From assembly GCF_030347965.1 (NCBI RefSeq), contig NZ_JAQIBD010000001.1, forward strand, positions 310,001-374,000: a DNA stretch of 64,000 bases, in the 5' to 3' direction. This DNA is from Sulfurovum zhangzhouensis (GTDB lineage: Bacteria > Campylobacterota > Campylobacteria > Campylobacterales > Sulfurovaceae). Positions 1 to 8,630 of the stretch are shown here, piece after piece. The notes beneath the pieces were generated by a model. That model was given only the letters and a program-made list of their open reading frames with translations. It ran no database searches and was not told the origin of the DNA. The translations under genes and the position numbers were made by a program. Numbering within the stretch: the first letter of the stretch is position 1; each line of letters opens with the position of its first letter.

Positions 1-125
1 GATGTGTTCTAGCCTTAACCCTGTCATTGCAATCAACTTTATACACCAACAATTACATTTTTGTAGTTTTTTGAATGAAAATGGAATGACTTGTGTTTTT
101 GTACTCTTTTATCTCTCTTTCATGG

Positions 126-141
126 TGGAATACAATTTGCA
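126..141 (+). promoter_or_regulatory. sigma-54 (-24/-12) promoter of nif accessory operon
   Basis: The motif TGGAATACAATTTGCA has the sigma-54 layout: GG, ten bases, then GC (TGG-N8-TTGC). It lies about 33 bp upstream of the first gene. Nitrogen-fixation genes are classically RpoN-dependent. No clear NifA upstream site (TGT-N10-ACA) was found in the 125 bases to its left, although a near match (TGT-N10-ACC) starts at position 5. Confidence 0.75.
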
Positions 142-173
142 TGAGTCTTACCAATAACTTATGAAAGGCGGAG

Positions 174-614
174 ATGATGCGAATATTGGTACCGGTCAAA
201 AACCAGACAGATGTATTTCATGACAATATGTTTAAAGCACCGCTCTTTGCAGTGTATAAGATAGATCATATTGATCCGAATGTCTATTGTACTTGTGTAG
301 ATCTTATCAGTAATCCATACAGCTGCCAAGAAAGTTTGAGTCAGGAACGCTTTGAAAACTATGGTATCTGCGATCCTGCTCAATGTACGATGGAACACAT
401 CACAGAACACTATATTTTGAGCCATAGAATGAAAAGTTGCGATTATGTCCTTGCGGATCACTTTTGTGACACCATGACCAAATCACTACAGGAAAAAGGG
501 GTCAATATCTATAAGATCTCTCCTTTTTTACACTCAACTCATATTGCAATTATCAATTTTATTTTAGGAGTCTCACTTGCAAGTACACTACAACACATAC
601 ACTTTAGAACTTGA
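174..614 (+). CDS. NifX/NifB-type dinitrogenase iron-molybdenum cofactor-binding protein
   Basis: This 146-residue protein opens with MRILVPVKN, the typical first beta strand of the NifX/NifY/NifB C-terminal domain. A strand (CDYVLADHF) and a helix plus 'GVNIY' end follow, matching the family's 'DVVI...L...GI.V' pattern. Such proteins carry FeMo-co or NifB-co between assembly scaffolds. It has six Cys residues, an unusually high number. The start could be either of two adjacent ATGs (174 or 177). It is the first gene after a sigma-54 promoter and overlaps the next gene by 38 bp, so translation is probably coupled. The family assignment is good; the exact cofactor carried is unknown. Confidence 0.7.
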   Translation: MMRILVPVKNQTDVFHDNMFKAPLFAVYKIDHIDPNVYCTCVDLISNPYSCQESLSQERFENYGICDPAQCTMEHITEHYILSHRMKSCDYVLADHFCDTMTKSLQEKGVNIYKISPFLHSTHIAIINFILGVSLASTLQHIHFRT

Positions 615-1092
615 GGATATTCCCATGGATATAGGTTACGCTTCTGAAAAGATTACGATGTACGATGAGAAAAACACTGCACACAGTGTTGCCGGACAAA
701 ACGGTAAAACACAGTTGATCATTGCTGTACCTTTTATCAATAAAACGGTGAAAGATGAACTGCACATGATCGACACCTTTCTCTCTGAAGAAGAGCAAAA
801 TGAGATAGAGTGCCATCTTGTCGTTGCAAACGGGCAGCATGCAAACCCGCACTTGGAACATATGGACTTTCTCATTGATAAAGAAGGTGAGTTTGGAGAC
901 TGGTATGGACTCAGACTGCAAGGAGATGTACTCGAAGGTGAGTTTACAAAATCACTCATGCTTATATCTAAGGACGGAGCGATATTTTATGATGAATATC
1001 CAAAAGATATCAGCAGTTCCTTCAATCACGATACGCTGCTTAGAAAGATCGCTGCAGCAAAAACCTGCTATACAGGGAAAGGATGCCATTAA
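577..1092 (+). CDS. Thiol peroxidase (Tpx)-like protein lacking the peroxidatic cysteine
   Basis: The sequence follows the Tpx layout. An N-terminal 'YNTYTLELEDIPMDIG' resembles the Tpx 'kGnpvtLeG...vG' opening. A central strand 'LIIAVPFI' sits where Tpx has 'PSLDTPVC', and the end reads 'GEFTKSLMLISKDGAIFYDEY'. The peroxidatic Cys position is absent: the residues are INKTV. The only Cys residues are one in the middle and two in the C-terminal CYTGKGCH. The start is TTG at 577, because the homology begins there and AGGAG lies six bases upstream. The next ATG (625) would remove the conserved opening. The gene is embedded in a nif operon, so a role in redox protection or thiol handling during cofactor assembly is possible, but it is unlikely to be a classical peroxidase. 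Confidence 0.65.
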   Translation: MQVHYNTYTLELEDIPMDIGYASEKITMYDEKNTAHSVAGQNGKTQLIIAVPFINKTVKDELHMIDTFLSEEEQNEIECHLVVANGQHANPHLEHMDFLIDKEGEFGDWYGLRLQGDVLEGEFTKSLMLISKDGAIFYDEYPKDISSSFNHDTLLRKIAAAKTCYTGKGCH

Positions 1093-1937
1093 TGACTGCA
1101 ATTACAACGAATGATACTATCGAAACAATCAAAAAAGAACTAAGAAACCAAACCACAGTACCCTACTTCGGTATGGGTATTTTCGAGGCTACGAAAACTA
1201 AAGAGGGTGAACAGATGCCCTATGACTCAGACTCCATGATCTTGATGATGAATAACGGCAGAGCTATGAGTGACAGGCTGATGTTTGAGTACCCGAGGGC
1301 AGCAATGCACCTTGAACAGCGTAGAGGCGTTGACTATATCCAGCAGATGATGAACTGGATCTACACCAAAGAGTTCAACCCGACACAACTTCATAAAGCC
1401 CTTATCAATATGCAGCCGCGTTATATCATCGATACGAACCGTGACGGCAAGGTACAGGAACTGCTTGCGTATGAGCCTCATACACTGATCGTAGGGAAAT
1501 CCAGAATACTGGACAATGACTACAGATATGAGATCTTCGAATGGGATCTGGAAAACAAAAAGTATTTTCAGGTGGATGAAGAAGCACTTGATGATGCCCA
1601 AAAAATCCTTTTTAAACCTATGGGTACACCGCTTCCGGAACCAAGCTTTGTGATTTCCGATGCCGACTATGTAGACTGGCTAACTGAAGCGATGGGTGGA
1701 TTTGCAGTGCCTTCTGTACTGAAAACATACAGAAAGACCAAAAAGTATCTTTTTTTAGGAACAGCCTTTGACCGTGATACGGACAGGATGGTTGCCAATG
1801 AACTTACGATCGATCTTGAAGGAGGCTACTTTGTCAAAGGAGGAGAGCTTACTAAAAGAGAAGAGAAGTTCTTAGAAAAGCATAACATCGAGCTGGTAAA
1901 TATGTCACTGGAAGAATTCACGAAAGCGTTTGTATAG
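1092..1937 (+). CDS. SIR2-like protein of nif cluster
   Basis: The predicted protein is 281 residues from the ATG at 1092, which overlaps the previous stop as TAATG. An in-frame ATG at 1083 would add three residues. The region TVPYFGMGIFEA looks like the SIR2_2 'vpvvGaGvS' nucleotide-binding loop, and 'PRYIIDTNRDGKVQE' matches the SIR2 'iiTTNYDrlLE' motif in degenerate form. The Asn-Tyr-Asp signature has become Asn-Arg-Asp, so NAD hydrolysis is doubtful. SIR2-like proteins do occur in nif clusters of Campylobacterota. A role in nitrogenase regulation or cofactor maturation is inferred from context alone. Confidence 0.6.
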   Translation: MTAITTNDTIETIKKELRNQTTVPYFGMGIFEATKTKEGEQMPYDSDSMILMMNNGRAMSDRLMFEYPRAAMHLEQRRGVDYIQQMMNWIYTKEFNPTQLHKALINMQPRYIIDTNRDGKVQELLAYEPHTLIVGKSRILDNDYRYEIFEWDLENKKYFQVDEEALDDAQKILFKPMGTPLPEPSFVISDADYVDWLTEAMGGFAVPSVLKTYRKTKKYLFLGTAFDRDTDRMVANELTIDLEGGYFVKGGELTKREEKFLEKHNIELVNMSLEEFTKAFV

Positions 1938-1952
1938 TGATAAAAAGTGACA

Positions 1953-2017
1953 GTAAGAAGTCCAAAGCAGCAGTGCGAATGTTAATGTAGCTTGAGAAGC
2001 TTTGCTTTGAAAGCGTT
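1953..2017 (+). repeat. Dispersed intergenic repeat, copy 1
   Basis: The segment starts GTAAGAAGT and ends with AAGCTTTGCTTTGAAAGCG. The same two blocks, plus a middle 'TTA..(t/c)..TAGCTT', occur in the same order on the minus strand at 8542-8630. It contains a small hairpin, AGCTT-GAG-AAGCT. It sits between the SIR2-like gene and the clpP-like gene. Only two copies were seen, and their relationship rests on reading by eye. Confidence 0.5.
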
Positions 2018-2043
2018 ATCTTAAATATAAAAAGGAGTCAACT

Positions 2044-2643
2044 ATGCCATACATACCAACGGTAAAGGACCGTTCACCAAGAGGAGAGCGATACTTCGAT
2101 CTTTTTTCCAAACTGATGGGAGACAGGGTTATTATGATCACAGAACCTATCGATGACCATATGATGGGTATCATCGTCTCACAATTGCTTTACCTTGAAG
2201 CAGAAGACTCCAGCGAGCCTATCCATATGTATATCAGTTCTCCCGGAGGATCGGTAATGGCAGGATTAGCCATACTTGATACGATGCAGCTGATCTCGGC
2301 TCCGGTATATACTTACGGCATGGGGCTGGTAGCATCTATGGCAGCCGTACTCTTTACTTGCGGCGAGCCTGGCCATAGATATATCCTTCCCAATGCTGAA
2401 GTGATGATCCATCAGCCATTGGGCGGGGCATCAGGTCAGGCCAGTGATATCGAGATACAGGCTAACCATATCATCAGCCTGAAAAAACGTCTCTATAAGA
2501 TCATCTCTACAGCGACGGGTAAGCATATCAAAACGATAGAAAAAGAGAGTGACAGAGATAACTACTTCATAGCAACAGAAGCGATCAAGTTCGGTCTTGC
2601 AGATCAAATACTCTCACAAATGAGCTCAAAGGATAAGGCATGA
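2044..2643 (+). CDS. clpP: ATP-dependent Clp protease proteolytic subunit, nif-locus paralogue
   Basis: This is a 199-residue ClpP serine peptidase. The catalytic triad can be read: Ser in 'GLVASMAAVL', His in 'VMIHQPLGG' and Asp in 'SDRDNYF'. The oxyanion strand 'ISSPGGSVMAGLAI' is intact, so it should be active. A good ribosome-binding site (AAAAGGAG) precedes the ATG. Its stop overlaps the start of clpX (ATGA), so the two should be made as a pair. Because it sits in a nif operon it is probably a second, specialised ClpP rather than the housekeeping copy, which cannot be checked in this window. Confidence 0.92.
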   Translation: MPYIPTVKDRSPRGERYFDLFSKLMGDRVIMITEPIDDHMMGIIVSQLLYLEAEDSSEPIHMYISSPGGSVMAGLAILDTMQLISAPVYTYGMGLVASMAAVLFTCGEPGHRYILPNAEVMIHQPLGGASGQASDIEIQANHIISLKKRLYKIISTATGKHIKTIEKESDRDNYFIATEAIKFGLADQILSQMSSKDKA

Positions 2644-3857
2644 GTAAAGAAAAAACCTGTTCATTCTGCGGGAGAAAACAGAGTGAAGTAAAAAAAATGT
2701 TCTCATCGGAAAATACCAATATCTGTAATGAATGTGTCTCAACCTGTTCAACGATCCTGCAAAAAGAGGTACGCTATGAACAACAACAGTCGATGCATGC
2801 ACAGCTTCCAAAACCTGAAAAGATCGTATCTTTCCTGGATAAGTATATTATCGGTCAAGAAGATGCAAAAAAAGTCCTTGCAGTGGCTCTCTATAACCAC
2901 TACAAGCGTATCGAGAATCCGATCTACAACAACGTAGAACTGGAAAAAAGTAACATTTTGCTTCTTGGACCGACAGGAAGCGGTAAGACACTGCTTGCAA
3001 AATCTCTTGCAAAGATCATGAATGTTCCTTTTGCCGTTGCAGATGCTACAGCTCTAACTGAGGCAGGCTATGTCGGAGAGGATGTTGAGAGTATCCTTTC
3101 ACGTCTGCTTGCAGCAGCAAACTACGATGTAGAACTGGCACAAAGAGGTATCATCTATATAGATGAGATCGACAAGGTTGCCAGAAAGAGCGAAAGTTCT
3201 ACCATGGGAAGAGATGTATCAGGTGAAGGGGTACAACAGGGACTTCTTAAGATTCTGGAAGGTGCAGAGGTCTACGTACCGGTCAAAGGAAGCCGTAAGA
3301 ACTCTACCACTGAGACCGTACTCTTTGATACGACACATGTACTCTTTGTATGTGGTGGGGCGTTTGTAGGACTTGTTCCGGATATGCATACCAAAAAGAC
3401 CAATAAGGTCGGGTTTGGTTCAGTACAAAAAACAGAAATGAAAGAGTTTAAAGTCGATCAAAAAGCGCTGGTACATTACGGGATGATCCCTGAGTTCATC
3501 GGACGTATACCGATCATCGCACAACTCAAAGAACTTACAAAAGATCAGATGGTTCAGATCCTTAGAGAACCGGATAATGCCCTCATCAAACAGTTCCAAG
3601 CTCTCTTTGAGATGGATGGTATCCAACTCGAGTTTGAAGAAGCAGCGCTTGAAGCTATCGCACAAAAAGCGATAGATAAAGGTGTCGGTGCACGTGGTCT
3701 AAGAGGGATCATCGAAGAAGCGATGCTGCCGCTTCAATACAGCTGTCCTTCAAAAGAGGGTCTAGAAAAATGTATCATTACAGAAGCAGTGATCAAAGAT
3801 CCTAATCAGGAACCAATCTTTACCTATAAAAGCAAAGAAGAGAACGCCGAGGCGTGA
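2640..3857 (+). CDS. clpX: ClpX-type AAA+ unfoldase, nif-locus paralogue
   Basis: The 405-residue protein has an N-terminal C4 zinc finger (CSFCG ... CNEC), Walker A GPTGSGKT, Walker B IIYIDEID and the sensor region IPEFIGRIP. A VGF tripeptide (NKVGFGS) replaces the IGF loop that docks on ClpP, which is a conservative change, so pairing with the adjacent ClpP is expected. The RKH pore-entrance loop of housekeeping ClpX reads SRKNST here, so substrate choice probably differs. Azotobacter vinelandii carries a nif-linked ClpX2 reported to affect NifB/NifEN levels. A similar quality-control role in cofactor assembly is the likeliest function. Confidence 0.92.
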   Translation: MSKEKTCSFCGRKQSEVKKMFSSENTNICNECVSTCSTILQKEVRYEQQQSMHAQLPKPEKIVSFLDKYIIGQEDAKKVLAVALYNHYKRIENPIYNNVELEKSNILLLGPTGSGKTLLAKSLAKIMNVPFAVADATALTEAGYVGEDVESILSRLLAAANYDVELAQRGIIYIDEIDKVARKSESSTMGRDVSGEGVQQGLLKILEGAEVYVPVKGSRKNSTTETVLFDTTHVLFVCGGAFVGLVPDMHTKKTNKVGFGSVQKTEMKEFKVDQKALVHYGMIPEFIGRIPIIAQLKELTKDQMVQILREPDNALIKQFQALFEMDGIQLEFEEAALEAIAQKAIDKGVGARGLRGIIEEAMLPLQYSCPSKEGLEKCIITEAVIKDPNQEPIFTYKSKEENAEA

Positions 3858-3907
3858 TCTTCTTGATTCACAGATTTCTATTCCATAATATTTATTCAAC
3901 TGAAAAA

Positions 3908-3926
3908 AAGGATATTGCAAATCCTT
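3908..3926 (+). terminator. Weak hairpin downstream of clpX
   Basis: AAGGAT and ATCCTT flank a seven-base loop. The flanking A- and T-rich bases can extend the stem with a mismatch. No strong T-run follows, so termination is uncertain. The rest of the 221-bp gap before nifS is AT-rich. I saw no sigma-54 motif in it. Confidence 0.3.
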
Positions 3927-4060
3927 CTTTCGCAACACTTTTAACTCAAACTATTTCAACCATTATTGCTCGATAAGGATAATTTTTCAAAAATTTTTAA
4001 ATTTTTTGCAGAATTAACCGCTTCTCGAACAAAACTTGCAATCAGACAAATATAGTCTAA

Positions 4061-5262
<1,202 letters not shown>

Positions 5263-5263
<1 letters not shown>

Positions 5264-5589
5264 TGAGAAAATACCGCAATATTACTGATACCGAACTCGC
5301 CGAATTTGGTGTAGTTCGTGAGTGGAATGAATCTATTGTAAAGACTTTGAGACCCGGAACCAAACTGCTTTGGGTACATCACCATCGAAAGCAATACGCT
5401 CAACAGAACAATAACGATAAATGCTTCATCCGTACTATTGAGATCATCAAGATAGACGACTGCAATATCACTACGAATTTTGGGAAGTATTCGCTGCAGA
5501 CAGGTATGAATGTCCATAGAACCTATAGAAGTATACGCCCCGGTGACTGTTACGGAAGGCTGTATCTTCCAAAATATCTAACAAGATAG
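5263..5589 (+). CDS. Unrecognised 108-residue protein of nif cluster
   Basis: I do not recognise this family. The protein is basic, with Arg/Lys/His-rich stretches such as WVHHHRKQY, and has two Cys residues, no signal peptide and no membrane segment. Its ATG overlaps the nifS stop, which supports real translation as part of the nifS operon. The C-terminal 'RSIRPGDCYGRLYLPKYL' is the most motif-like part. Confidence 0.55.
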
Positions 5590-5626
5590 AACCCATTCCG
5601 ATATTTTCTAACTGAAAGGAGAAGTC

Positions 5627-5830
5627 GTGATCTTTATTATAGATATCCGTATTGATGGAAAACAAAAACGTACCTATAGAATCGAGGCCAAAGAGGAAAC
5701 ACAGGCCAAAGAACGTCTCATGCTCCGCCTGCCTCCATCACAAAGAGATACCCTCATCATCGACTCTATCCAGATCGATCCTGCAACATTGAACAATGAT
5801 GAACCATATGGTAGCTTTTTGGGTGAATAG
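5627..5830 (+). CDS. Small unrecognised protein of nif cluster (67 residues)
   Basis: It starts at GTG (5627) with a strong AAAGGAG five bases upstream. The composition is mixed charged; the pattern 'IIDIRIDGKQKRTYRIEAKEE...LMLRLPPSQRDTLIIDSIQID' suggests a small beta-rich fold. No Cys or membrane segment is present. It lies 37 bp after the previous gene and is probably in the nifS operon. Function unknown. Confidence 0.5.
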   Translation: MIFIIDIRIDGKQKRTYRIEAKEETQAKERLMLRLPPSQRDTLIIDSIQIDPATLNNDEPYGSFLGE

Positions 5831-5882
5831 ATGGAATCGTTTTTGCATCTCTATTAGCACAACATTATTAGGAGTAAACACC

Positions 5883-6446
5883 ATGTCAAACGTACAAAAT
5901 TTCATCTACGACAATAACCTGCAATGGCAGGCATCGTTCAACGAAAACACAGATAAATGTGCATATGCATATAGAGGATCACTCGTGATCACACCAGGAA
6001 AAGTACTATCTGCAGATAAACAGCTTCCGCCAAAAGCAACGGCAACACAAGTGATCCTCACATCGAACTCTGACAAGATCGACTTTATCGCTTGTGAACT
6101 TGAGACACTTGATTTCTTCGAACCGTTTGTTGAAAGATACAAAGAGGTACTCTCTCCGGATGGGCTTTATCTCCTATTTGTTACAGACCTTGATGCAAAC
6201 GGGAAGTTTGAATACGAAGGATTTACATTCTACGCATTTGCTTTGGATGAGAGTTCAGTATGGAATGAACTGCTTGACCATGCAGACCTTTCTAAGGGTG
6301 ATTTGAAAAAGCTAAGTCCTGCAGAGAAGATTGATGAAGTCTATAGTGAGATCAAAAGTACCACACTTAGAATCAGCGACAAAAGCTATGAGGATATCAA
6401 AGCGCTTCAAAGCAGTGAGGGAAAAATCCTTTTCGGTGCAGTATAA
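5883..6446 (+). CDS. Unrecognised 187-residue protein of nif cluster
   Basis: The start at 5883 is chosen because TTAGGAG lies nine bases upstream. An open frame from 5796 would overlap the previous gene and has no such site. The protein is soluble, acidic and beta-rich, with a central 'LSPDGLYLLFVTDLDANGKFEYEGFTFYAFALDE' region (quoted in parts: LSPDGLYLLFVTDLDANG then KFEYEGFTFYAF). No known motif was recognised. It is the last gene of the nifS operon before a terminator-like hairpin. Confidence 0.6.
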   Translation: MSNVQNFIYDNNLQWQASFNENTDKCAYAYRGSLVITPGKVLSADKQLPPKATATQVILTSNSDKIDFIACELETLDFFEPFVERYKEVLSPDGLYLLFVTDLDANGKFEYEGFTFYAFALDESSVWNELLDHADLSKGDLKKLSPAEKIDEVYSEIKSTTLRISDKSYEDIKALQSSEGKILFGAV

Positions 6447-6451
6447 CACCG

Positions 6452-6487
6452 GGAGCATCCCCCTGCTCCAAACTTTCTTTTTTCTAT
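6452..6487 (+). terminator. Hairpin terminator after nifS operon
   Basis: GGAGC and GCTCC pair across an eight-base loop, and AAACTTTCTTTTTT follows. It lies directly after the last gene of the nifS operon and next to the convergent LysE-type gene. Confidence 0.5.
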
Positions 6488-6488
6488 T

Positions 6489-7103
6489 CTATAACAGTCT
6501 CCAGTCTATCATCTCAACGATCAAAGAGATACCAAATCCTAGCAACAGCATCGATGAAAAAACATTGAGTATGTATCTGACACGCATAGAAATTCTGTGT
6601 TTTGACCTATGAACAAAATACGGTATCAATGTGACCCATAGTACTATCGCACTAAACATGCCTATAAGTGTCATCATAGGATCAAGTTCTTTGCTTGTCG
6701 TATAACTTCCGATACTCAACCAAAACGCCAGCGTATAAGGATTGACCAATGTCAGAAAAAGTCCCTGCAGAAAGACAGACCTTTTTGCTTGTCTATCCTC
6801 TTTAAATTCAGATGACAGATGACGGTTTCTGTCCTGATAAATACGGTATGCCAAAAAGAAAAGAAAAGCGATACTACCAAGTGATAGCAGATAAGAGAGG
6901 ATGCCCCCTTGCAGCATTTGTATCATACCAAAGAGTATCAAGCTTAGATACAATGCATCAGCACTCATAGCACCAAGACCTGTAATTACTGCTTGTGGAT
7001 AATTCCTAAGAGCACGGTTCATCAAAAGTATATTGATAGGTCCAAGCGGTACCGCTGCACCTACTCCCAGCAAAAATCCTTCGATCAATGATTCAAGCAT
7101 CAT
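6489..7103 (-). CDS. LysE/RhtB-family amino-acid exporter
   Basis: This 204-residue inner-membrane protein has about six hydrophobic segments and the family N-terminus 'FLLGVGAAVPLGPINILLMN', which matches the LysE 'PGP' signature region. It should export amino acids or related small molecules. Two adjacent ATGs (7103, 7100) are possible starts. Neither has its own ribosome-binding site; they overlap the stop of an 11-codon upstream frame that does have one. It is transcribed against the nif genes and is probably not part of the nif pathway. Confidence 0.82.
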   Translation of the reverse strand: MMLESLIEGFLLGVGAAVPLGPINILLMNRALRNYPQAVITGLGAMSADALYLSLILFGMIQMLQGGILSYLLSLGSIAFLFFLAYRIYQDRNRHLSSEFKEDRQAKRSVFLQGLFLTLVNPYTLAFWLSIGSYTTSKELDPMMTLIGMFSAIVLWVTLIPYFVHRSKHRISMRVRYILNVFSSMLLLGFGISLIVEMIDWRLL

Positions 7104-7135
7104 ACAGTTGTACTTTTACTTATTTCTGGGATCAT
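7100..7135 (-). CDS. 11-codon leader frame upstream of LysE-type gene
   Basis: ATG at 7135 is preceded by GAAGGAG with an eight-base spacing. The frame encodes MIPEISKSTTV and its TGA overlaps the LysE start codons (TGATG). The exporter frame itself has a stop just upstream and cannot extend into this region. Translation of the exporter therefore seems coupled to this leader. The peptide could be regulatory or merely a carrier of the ribosome-binding site. Confidence 0.45.
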   Translation of the reverse strand: MIPEISKSTTV

Positions 7136-7304
7136 GGCATAGTCTCCTTCTTTGTAAATTATACACCGTTATCACAAAATACACAGTGCAATAGTTGATC
7201 TCTACATTCTATAAATGATGATAAAATAATCAGAATTTCTTCGCATTCTTTTCTCTTTTAAGTCACAATAGATAATGAAACAATGAAAATAAAAGGAATA
7301 AGAG

Positions 7305-7676
7305 ATGAAAACTATTTTTTATAACAGTGAAGGAATTCCATACGCTTATACAGAAGATACTATAAATATCTATACCTTTGAAGGCACTCCTGTTGCCTAT
7401 ATAGACATTGATGATATCTATGCATTTTCCGGTGCACATTTGGGATTTTTCGAAGACGGTTATTTCTGGGATCATAACGGAGATGTTCTTTTATTTACTG
7501 ATACTACCAGATTTGGATGCGGACCTCTTAAACCTAAAAAGTCACTCAAGCCGGTTAGAGCATTGAAGACACGTAAACCTTTAAAAGGTACAAAAGAATC
7601 TAAACCGTTAAAGCCCTTGAAAAGTAGACACTGGTCTATGTACAGTCCCGAAGATCTATTGAAGATATATGTATGA
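7305..7676 (+). CDS. 4-fold beta-flower domain protein with Lys/Pro-rich tail
   Basis: The 123-residue protein has an N-terminal domain (about 1-68) of short repeated strands: 'IYTFEGTPVAYI', 'IYAFSGAHLGFF', 'YFWDHNGDVLLF'. These match the small '4-fold beta flower' family by pattern. Residues 70-105 are a basic tail with repeated LKPLK/RKPLK units. No signal peptide. Ribosome-binding site AAAAGGA precedes the ATG. The function is unknown, and its place between two nif blocks may be accidental. Confidence 0.6.
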   Translation: MKTIFYNSEGIPYAYTEDTINIYTFEGTPVAYIDIDDIYAFSGAHLGFFEDGYFWDHNGDVLLFTDTTRFGCGPLKPKKSLKPVRALKTRKPLKGTKESKPLKPLKSRHWSMYSPEDLLKIYV

Positions 7677-7782
7677 GTATATGATTTAACAGATTGAAAT
7701 TAGTGATATTCATTTTTTTGTACTCTATTTTCAGTTGAGAGCGAAAAAACTGACTGCAGAAACTTATAAGGGTGTATGCACT

Positions 7783-8118
7783 TTATAAAATTCTCGCTCT
7801 CACACTTGCCTTAAACGCTTTCATTTTTGGACGGGTGATATAATCCATAGCTTTTTGCTTCTCCTCACTAATCCTTGAAAATAGTTCATCAGAAGGAAAG
7901 AGCTGAATATTTTCGATAAGGTCATGGATCTCTTCATCAAAAAAATCACTGAGAGGATTTTCAAGATTCTCATAGAGCATCATAAAAATGCTCTTTTCAT
8001 ACTCATCCATTTTACAGCTTTCATCGACGATCTTGAGCGCTACTGTGATAGCACAGGTACGCTCAAAAGGATCAAGTACTTTTGCAAGATCAAAAAGCTT
8101 ATCAATTTGATAGATCAT
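7783..8118 (-). CDS. Unrecognised 111-residue protein of nif ferredoxin cluster
   Basis: The protein is all-helical by appearance, acidic and Met/Glu-rich: 'CAITVALKIVDESCKMDEYEKSI' (helix with two Cys) and 'EEIHDLIENIQLFPSDELF'. It lies immediately after the stop of the third ferredoxin gene on the same strand with no gap, so it should be the last gene of that operon. The family was not recognised. Confidence 0.55.
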   Translation of the reverse strand: MIYQIDKLFDLAKVLDPFERTCAITVALKIVDESCKMDEYEKSIFMMLYENLENPLSDFFDEEIHDLIENIQLFPSDELFSRISEEKQKAMDYITRPKMKAFKASVRARIL

Positions 8119-8514
8119 TTAACCGACTTCCAGTTCCTCAGGCTCTTCTTGAACCTCTTTACCGACACCACGCTGTTCCAGAGGGATATCTTCTCTATAT
8201 TTTTTCTCTCTGTGTGAAGGAGAAAGCACTTTTCCGGTCTTGCTTGTGCCAATCGCATAGAGATCATTATTCATGTAATGTTCTTCATATTCTTTCGTAT
8301 ATGGCATATCCCAGGTGATACACCCGATACTTGGACAGATCGCCGCACATTGAGGATCATCATAGACTCCAACACACTCGATACACTTTTCAGGTCTAAT
8401 ATAGTAGCGGCTCTCACCTGTTGGGTTGTTCATATCATCTACGATTGCATTGACAGGACAGTTTTGTAAACATGCATCACATGTGATACAAGTATCATCT
8501 ATAATTACTGACAT
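8119..8514 (-). CDS. Dicluster 4Fe-4S ferredoxin, paralogue C
   Basis: This 131-residue protein has an N-terminal CITCDACLQNCP motif and a second cluster motif 'CIECVGVYDDPQCAAICP', giving two 4Fe-4S sites with a long insert typical of FdxN/NifF-associated ferredoxins. The tail carries 'GCITWDMPYTKEYEEHY', shared with the two other ferredoxins in this locus. It probably donates electrons to nitrogenase or to NifB-type maturation. The C-terminal 40 residues are Glu/Lys-rich and diverge from the paralogues. Confidence 0.85.
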   Translation of the reverse strand: MSVIIDDTCITCDACLQNCPVNAIVDDMNNPTGESRYYIRPEKCIECVGVYDDPQCAAICPSIGCITWDMPYTKEYEEHYMNNDLYAIGTSKTGKVLSPSHREKKYREDIPLEQRGVGKEVQEEPEELEVG

Positions 8515-8541
8515 TATTTCTCCTTTATGTTTAATAAATAT

Positions 8542-8630
8542 ACGCTTTCAAAGCAAAGCTTTTTAAGCTATGCTAACGCTGAGTTCGCTTCGGCAGCGAG
8601 CCCTCGCACCTTGTGCTCTTAACTTCTTAC
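8542..8630 (-). repeat. Dispersed intergenic repeat, copy 2
   Basis: Read on the minus strand, the segment runs from GTAAGAAGTT to AAGCTTTGCTTTGAAAGCG, the same end blocks as at 1953-2017, with about 20 extra bases in the middle that form GC-rich inverted repeats. It overlaps the last bases of the second ferredoxin gene and fills the gap before the third. Confidence 0.5.

Noticed and set aside
1-125. NifA upstream activator site for the first sigma-54 promoter
   Set aside because: Only an imperfect TGT-N10-ACC was found; a three-base half-site match in AT-rich DNA is not significant.
5796-5882. N-terminal extension of the 187-residue nif protein
   Set aside because: It would overlap the previous gene and has no ribosome-binding site, whereas the ATG at 5883 has TTAGGAG.
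7521-7640. Direct DNA repeats in the Lys/Pro-rich tail of the beta-flower protein
   Set aside because: The repetition is at the amino-acid level (LKPLK-type units) with variable codons, so it is protein composition rather than a DNA repeat.
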